DNA of 50,777 nucleotides from an uncultured Bacteroidales bacterium (GTDB lineage Bacteria; Bacteroidota; Bacteroidia; Bacteroidales; F082): assembly GCA_937902805.1 (NCBI GenBank), contig CALEMB010000096.1:1-50777 (forward strand), written 5' to 3'. Shown here in pieces: positions 48,933-50,777 of this stretch. A model generated the notes under the pieces. That model was not told the origin of the DNA. It saw nothing but the letters and a program-made list of their open reading frames with translations, and did no database searches. Each line of letters starts with the position of its first letter. The first letter of the stretch is position 1. Made by a program: the position numbers and the translations under genes.

Positions 48933-49613
48933 ATGAAAAGGATTGTAACAATTATTGCGTTCGCGGCTATAATAACGCTGTTGATCTCCTGCAAGAAAAA
49001 AGAAATCCATGTGGTAATGGAAACTACAAAAGGCAACATTGAACTGAAACTATACGATGCCACACCTTTACATCGTGACAACTTCAAAACGCTGGTGGAG
49101 AAAGGAGCCTATGATTCACTGCTCTTCCATCGTGTGATTCACGACTTCATGATTCAGGGTGGTGATCCCGATTCGAAACATGCAGCACCCGGCACTCTGC
49201 TTGGTGATGGTGATAGACCATACACTATACCAGCCGAATTTAGGCTCGATGAAGGGATCTTCCATCGTCGTGGAGTGTTGGCAGCGGCACGGGAAGGTGA
49301 TGATGTGAATCCAGAGCAGCGCAGTTCCGCAATGCAATTCTATATTGTGTGGGGTAAAATCTTTGACGACGAGAGTTTGGATTATGTCCAGAAACGAATT
49401 GACAACTATACAAACGGTCGGGTAAAACTCACTCCTGAAATGCGTGAAGTTTATAAAACAATCGGAGGAACGCCACACTTGGACGGGCAATATACTGTCT
49501 TTGGCGAAGTCGTTTCTGGTCTCGATGTGGTAGATGCCATTCAGCAAGTAACTACCGACACCAACGACCGGCCTATTGAAGATGTCCGAGTTATCCGTGC
49601 TTATCTGCGATGA
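48933..49613 (+). CDS. Cyclophilin-type peptidyl-prolyl isomerase, lipoprotein
   Basis: This 226-residue periplasm-facing isomerase would catalyse proline cis-trans isomerisation in exported proteins. A lipoprotein signal ends LLISC (Cys20). The cyclophilin core shows VMETTKGNIELKLYDATPLH, SLLFHRVIHDFMIQGGDPDS (the FHRV...QGGD signature) and AMQFYIVWGK. An insertion (about 150-185; DYVQKRIDNYTNGRVKL) before the GQYTVFGEVVSG motif is typical of Bacteroidetes members. The catalytic Arg in FHRV is present. Confidence 0.93.
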   Translation: MKRIVTIIAFAAIITLLISCKKKEIHVVMETTKGNIELKLYDATPLHRDNFKTLVEKGAYDSLLFHRVIHDFMIQGGDPDSKHAAPGTLLGDGDRPYTIPAEFRLDEGIFHRRGVLAAAREGDDVNPEQRSSAMQFYIVWGKIFDDESLDYVQKRIDNYTNGRVKLTPEMREVYKTIGGTPHLDGQYTVFGEVVSGLDVVDAIQQVTTDTNDRPIEDVRVIRAYLR

Positions 49614-49742
49614 TGGTATGGGTAGCGGGGGTAGCTTTGTTTTATTTCCATTTTATCTCTTAACAACAAATAACTATCATTTTTATTCATGGCTTCGATA
49701 AGAAGGATGCTCTTGACCGGTAGTGTTTCACCCAGTGTGTCC

Positions 49743-49758
49743 GAAGTCTGCAGACTTC
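49743..49758. repeat. Perfect 16-bp palindrome
   Basis: GAAGTCTGCAGACTTC is fully self-complementary. It lies between the convergent cyclophilin and Fic genes. It may be a loopless terminator-like site or a protein-binding dyad. Confidence 0.5.
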
Positions 49759-49782
49759 AGTTCGTTCATACGCAGATGTTTT

Positions 49783-50398
49783 TTACTTTTTGATTTCGTT
49801 ATAGAGTGCCAGTCCCTTTGCCGTCAGCAGATACCTTTGGCGGGGATGGCGAGGGGATTTAGGATACAATAGCCGAACATACCCCTCAGCTATAGCAGGA
49901 TTAAGATAAAGATTCAAGAAGTTGTCACGTCCCTTTAGTTCCACACCATTCATCATCTCTTTAACTGACCATTCTTGCTCACCAATCACTTGCACAAGTT
50001 TTACGATATTGGAGTTTTCCGTATGCAGCTTGTCCTGTACTTGTCCTGTACTTGTCCTGTGCTCATCCCGTGCTTGTCCTGAGCTTGTCGGGGTACTTAG
50101 CACGTACCAGCGCATTGCGGAAATACCAGGAATGGCGGGCAAACTGGTCGTTATCGACATCAAATCCCAAAGAACGCAGGTGTTGGATAGTGAACACGGC
50201 AGTAGTGCGTGTATTGCCCTCTCCAAAGGCATGTATCTGCCACAAGCCAGAGACGAAGCGCGTCAAATGACTTATCATTTCGTCACGACTCTTCCCTTTA
50301 TAGCTGTAAGCACGTTCCTGTTCAAGGTCGTAGTCAAGGGCACGACGCAGGTCTTCCCAGTTCAGATAGAGCACGGTGTCGCCTTCAATTTCTTTCAT
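49783..50398 (-). pseudogene. Fic-domain protein, frame broken in an 11-bp repeat
   Basis: The 5' frame (50398-50063, 111 residues) holds a Fic core: GLWQIHAFGEGNTRTTAVF matches the AMP-transferase motif (His, acidic residue, GN, R), with flanks DYDLEQERAYSYKGKS and WYFRNALVRAKYPD. The 3' frame (from within the repeat to 49783) holds the C-terminal winged helix usual in Bacteroidetes Fic proteins (VKLVQVIGEQEWSVKEMMN; LYPKSPRHPRQRYLLTAKGL). They are in different frames and meet in six 11-bp units at 50028-50093, where the first frame hits TGA (50063-50065). Gain of one unit or loss of two would rejoin them. The protein also begins later than most relatives, so decay is possible. Confidence 0.8.
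50028..50093. repeat. Six 11-bp tandem units inside the Fic gene
   Basis: Units: GCTTGTCCTGT, ACTTGTCCTGT, ACTTGTCCTGT, GCTCATCCCGT, GCTTGTCCTGA, GCTTGTCGGGG. Three units make 33 bp, which encodes a TSTGQVQDKLR-like peptide repeat. Because 11 is not a multiple of 3, each change in copy number shifts the frame. Confidence 0.9.
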
Positions 50399-50411
50399 GG
50401 CAACGATTTAT

Positions 50412-50419
50412 CAAAAATA
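50412..50419 (-). promoter_or_regulatory. -7 box before the Fic gene
   Basis: CAAAAATA on the plus strand is TATTTTTG on the coding strand, only 13 bases before the ATG at 50398. It supports a short but real start for the first Fic fragment. Confidence 0.5.
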
Positions 50420-50451
50420 GGAGAATTTTTGAGGCATTATATGTAATATGC

Positions 50452-50484
50452 AAGGCGACCCTCGTTTGTACTGAAGGTCGCCTT
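50452..50484. terminator. Strong 9-bp hairpin between Fic and microprotein
   Basis: AAGGCGACC (50452-50460) pairs perfectly with GGTCGCCTT (50476-50484) around a 15-nt loop. GGTTGGTTTTT follows on the plus strand. For the microprotein transcript (minus strand) no T-run follows, so a terminator role is uncertain. Confidence 0.5.
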
Positions 50485-50498
50485 GGTTGGTTTTTGTG

Positions 50499-50522
50499 CG
50501 GCTGCCAAGGTGTGACAGCCCT
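50499..50522 (+). repeat. Dispersed 24-bp imperfect palindrome, copy 2
   Basis: This segment matches 15903-15926 at 22 of 24 positions. The arms GGCTGCCA and TGACAGCC pair with one mismatch. The base change near the 3' arm (AGTC in copy 1, AGCC here) improves pairing. Confidence 0.6.
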
Positions 50523-50556
50523 GTGGGTGAGGGGCGAGGGCGTCACCTCTATAGGC

Positions 50557-50679
50557 TTAGAGGAAGAATGGTCCAATGCCCATGCAGCTCGTGGTGGTGA
50601 TGGCGGTCACGAAGGCCGTCAGGGCGGCCACAATGACTTTCACGATGATTTCTAGGATGTTTTTCTTTTTGGGTTCCAT
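50557..50679 (-). CDS. Smalltalk-like 40-residue membrane microprotein
   Basis: The gene encodes 40 residues: a short basic head (MEPKKKN), one hydrophobic helix (ILEIIVKVIVAALTAFVTAI) and a tail TTTSCMGIGPFFL. This pattern (lysines, then a helix, then TSCM) is that of the Bacteroidales 'smalltalk' proteins, which usually lie between an HU-type DNA-binding gene and an amidase gene. Neither neighbour is visible; the gene upstream would be beyond the window edge. The function of the family is unknown. The SC pair might be a lipidation site or chance. Confidence 0.7.
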   Translation of the reverse strand: MEPKKKNILEIIVKVIVAALTAFVTAITTTSCMGIGPFFL

Positions 50680-50723
50680 AGTGTTTAGATTTTAAAGGTT
50701 TGTTTTTTTGTTTTTCGTATACT

Positions 50724-50745
50724 CCTTTCCTCTTGAAAGGAAAGG
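50724..50745. repeat. 7-bp perfect hairpin near window end
   Basis: CCTTTCC (50724-50730) pairs with GGAAAGG (50739-50745) around an 8-nt loop. On the minus strand it stands upstream of the microprotein, possibly a terminator for a gene past the edge. Confidence 0.4.
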
Positions 50746-50777
50746 ACCAAAGGTTCAAGGCCGCCTCAATCGGACCT

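Overview
The window is a chromosomal segment of a member of the Bacteroidota, most likely an uncultured Bacteroidales. Supporting evidence: repeated Bacteroidetes-type -7 promoter boxes (TAnnTTTG) just upstream of genes on both strands; a TonB-dependent receptor paired with a DUF4249 lipoprotein; an ECF sigma / FecR anti-sigma pair; large surface proteins with C-terminal sorting domains of the type IX secretion system (T9SS); and SppA, RbfA, RsmA, MutS, L21/L27 and ABC-F proteins of Bacteroidetes type. Gene packing is tight, with 1-4 nt start/stop overlaps and several convergent pairs that touch or overlap. I cannot assign a genus.

Layout. 1-9 kb: TonB receptor plus DUF4249 lipoprotein, a lone AAA ATPase with a nuclease-like C-terminus, a methylglutaconyl-CoA-hydratase-like enzyme, a small acidic protein, a small beta-barrel and QueG. 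8.5-15.8 kb: a PorT-like barrel with an MltF-like lytic transglycosylase, a PlsC-type acyltransferase coupled to a PPP-family phosphatase, a lamin-tail-domain secreted protein and a CYTH protein. 15.8-21.6 kb: rbfA with a LolC/E-like permease, rsmA, a TPR protein with a coiled-coil lipoprotein, and rpmA/rplU with a clear terminator. 21.7-31 kb: ECF sigma, FecR anti-sigma, a protein that joins an STN signalling domain to a small predicted beta-barrel with no TonB plug, then two ~1000-residue T9SS cargo proteins. This reads as one cell-surface signalling locus. 31-35 kb: an ABC-F protein, then an AAA ATPase/nuclease-like gene bracketed by two copies of a ~110-bp paired-hairpin element, the most striking repeat structure here. 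34.8-43.9 kb: sppA, folK, a deoxynucleoside kinase, an OmpA-family protein, a SpoU methyltransferase, mutS and a CPBP protease. 44-45.1 kb: a second ECF sigma factor with a 4-TM partner.

45.2-50.8 kb: two identical tRNA-Gly(GCC) genes and a tRNA-Leu(TAA), a terminator, a tandem 11-mer, then an accessory region. It holds a tightly overlapping operon (winged-helix regulator, nucleotidyltransferase, metallophosphoesterase), a single-HKD phospholipase-D-like protein, a lipoprotein cyclophilin, a Fic gene whose reading frame breaks inside an 11-bp tandem repeat, and a 40-residue single-helix microprotein of the 'smalltalk' kind. No integrase or transposase gene is visible.

A second theme is intergenic repeats. 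Four gaps carry degenerate arrays phased at exactly 7 nt, and a 24-bp imperfect palindrome occurs twice, 34 kb apart. The best candidates for undescribed biology are the hairpin-bracketed ATPase, the sigma/anti-sigma/STN-barrel/T9SS-cargo locus, and the winged-helix/nucleotidyltransferase/phosphoesterase operon.
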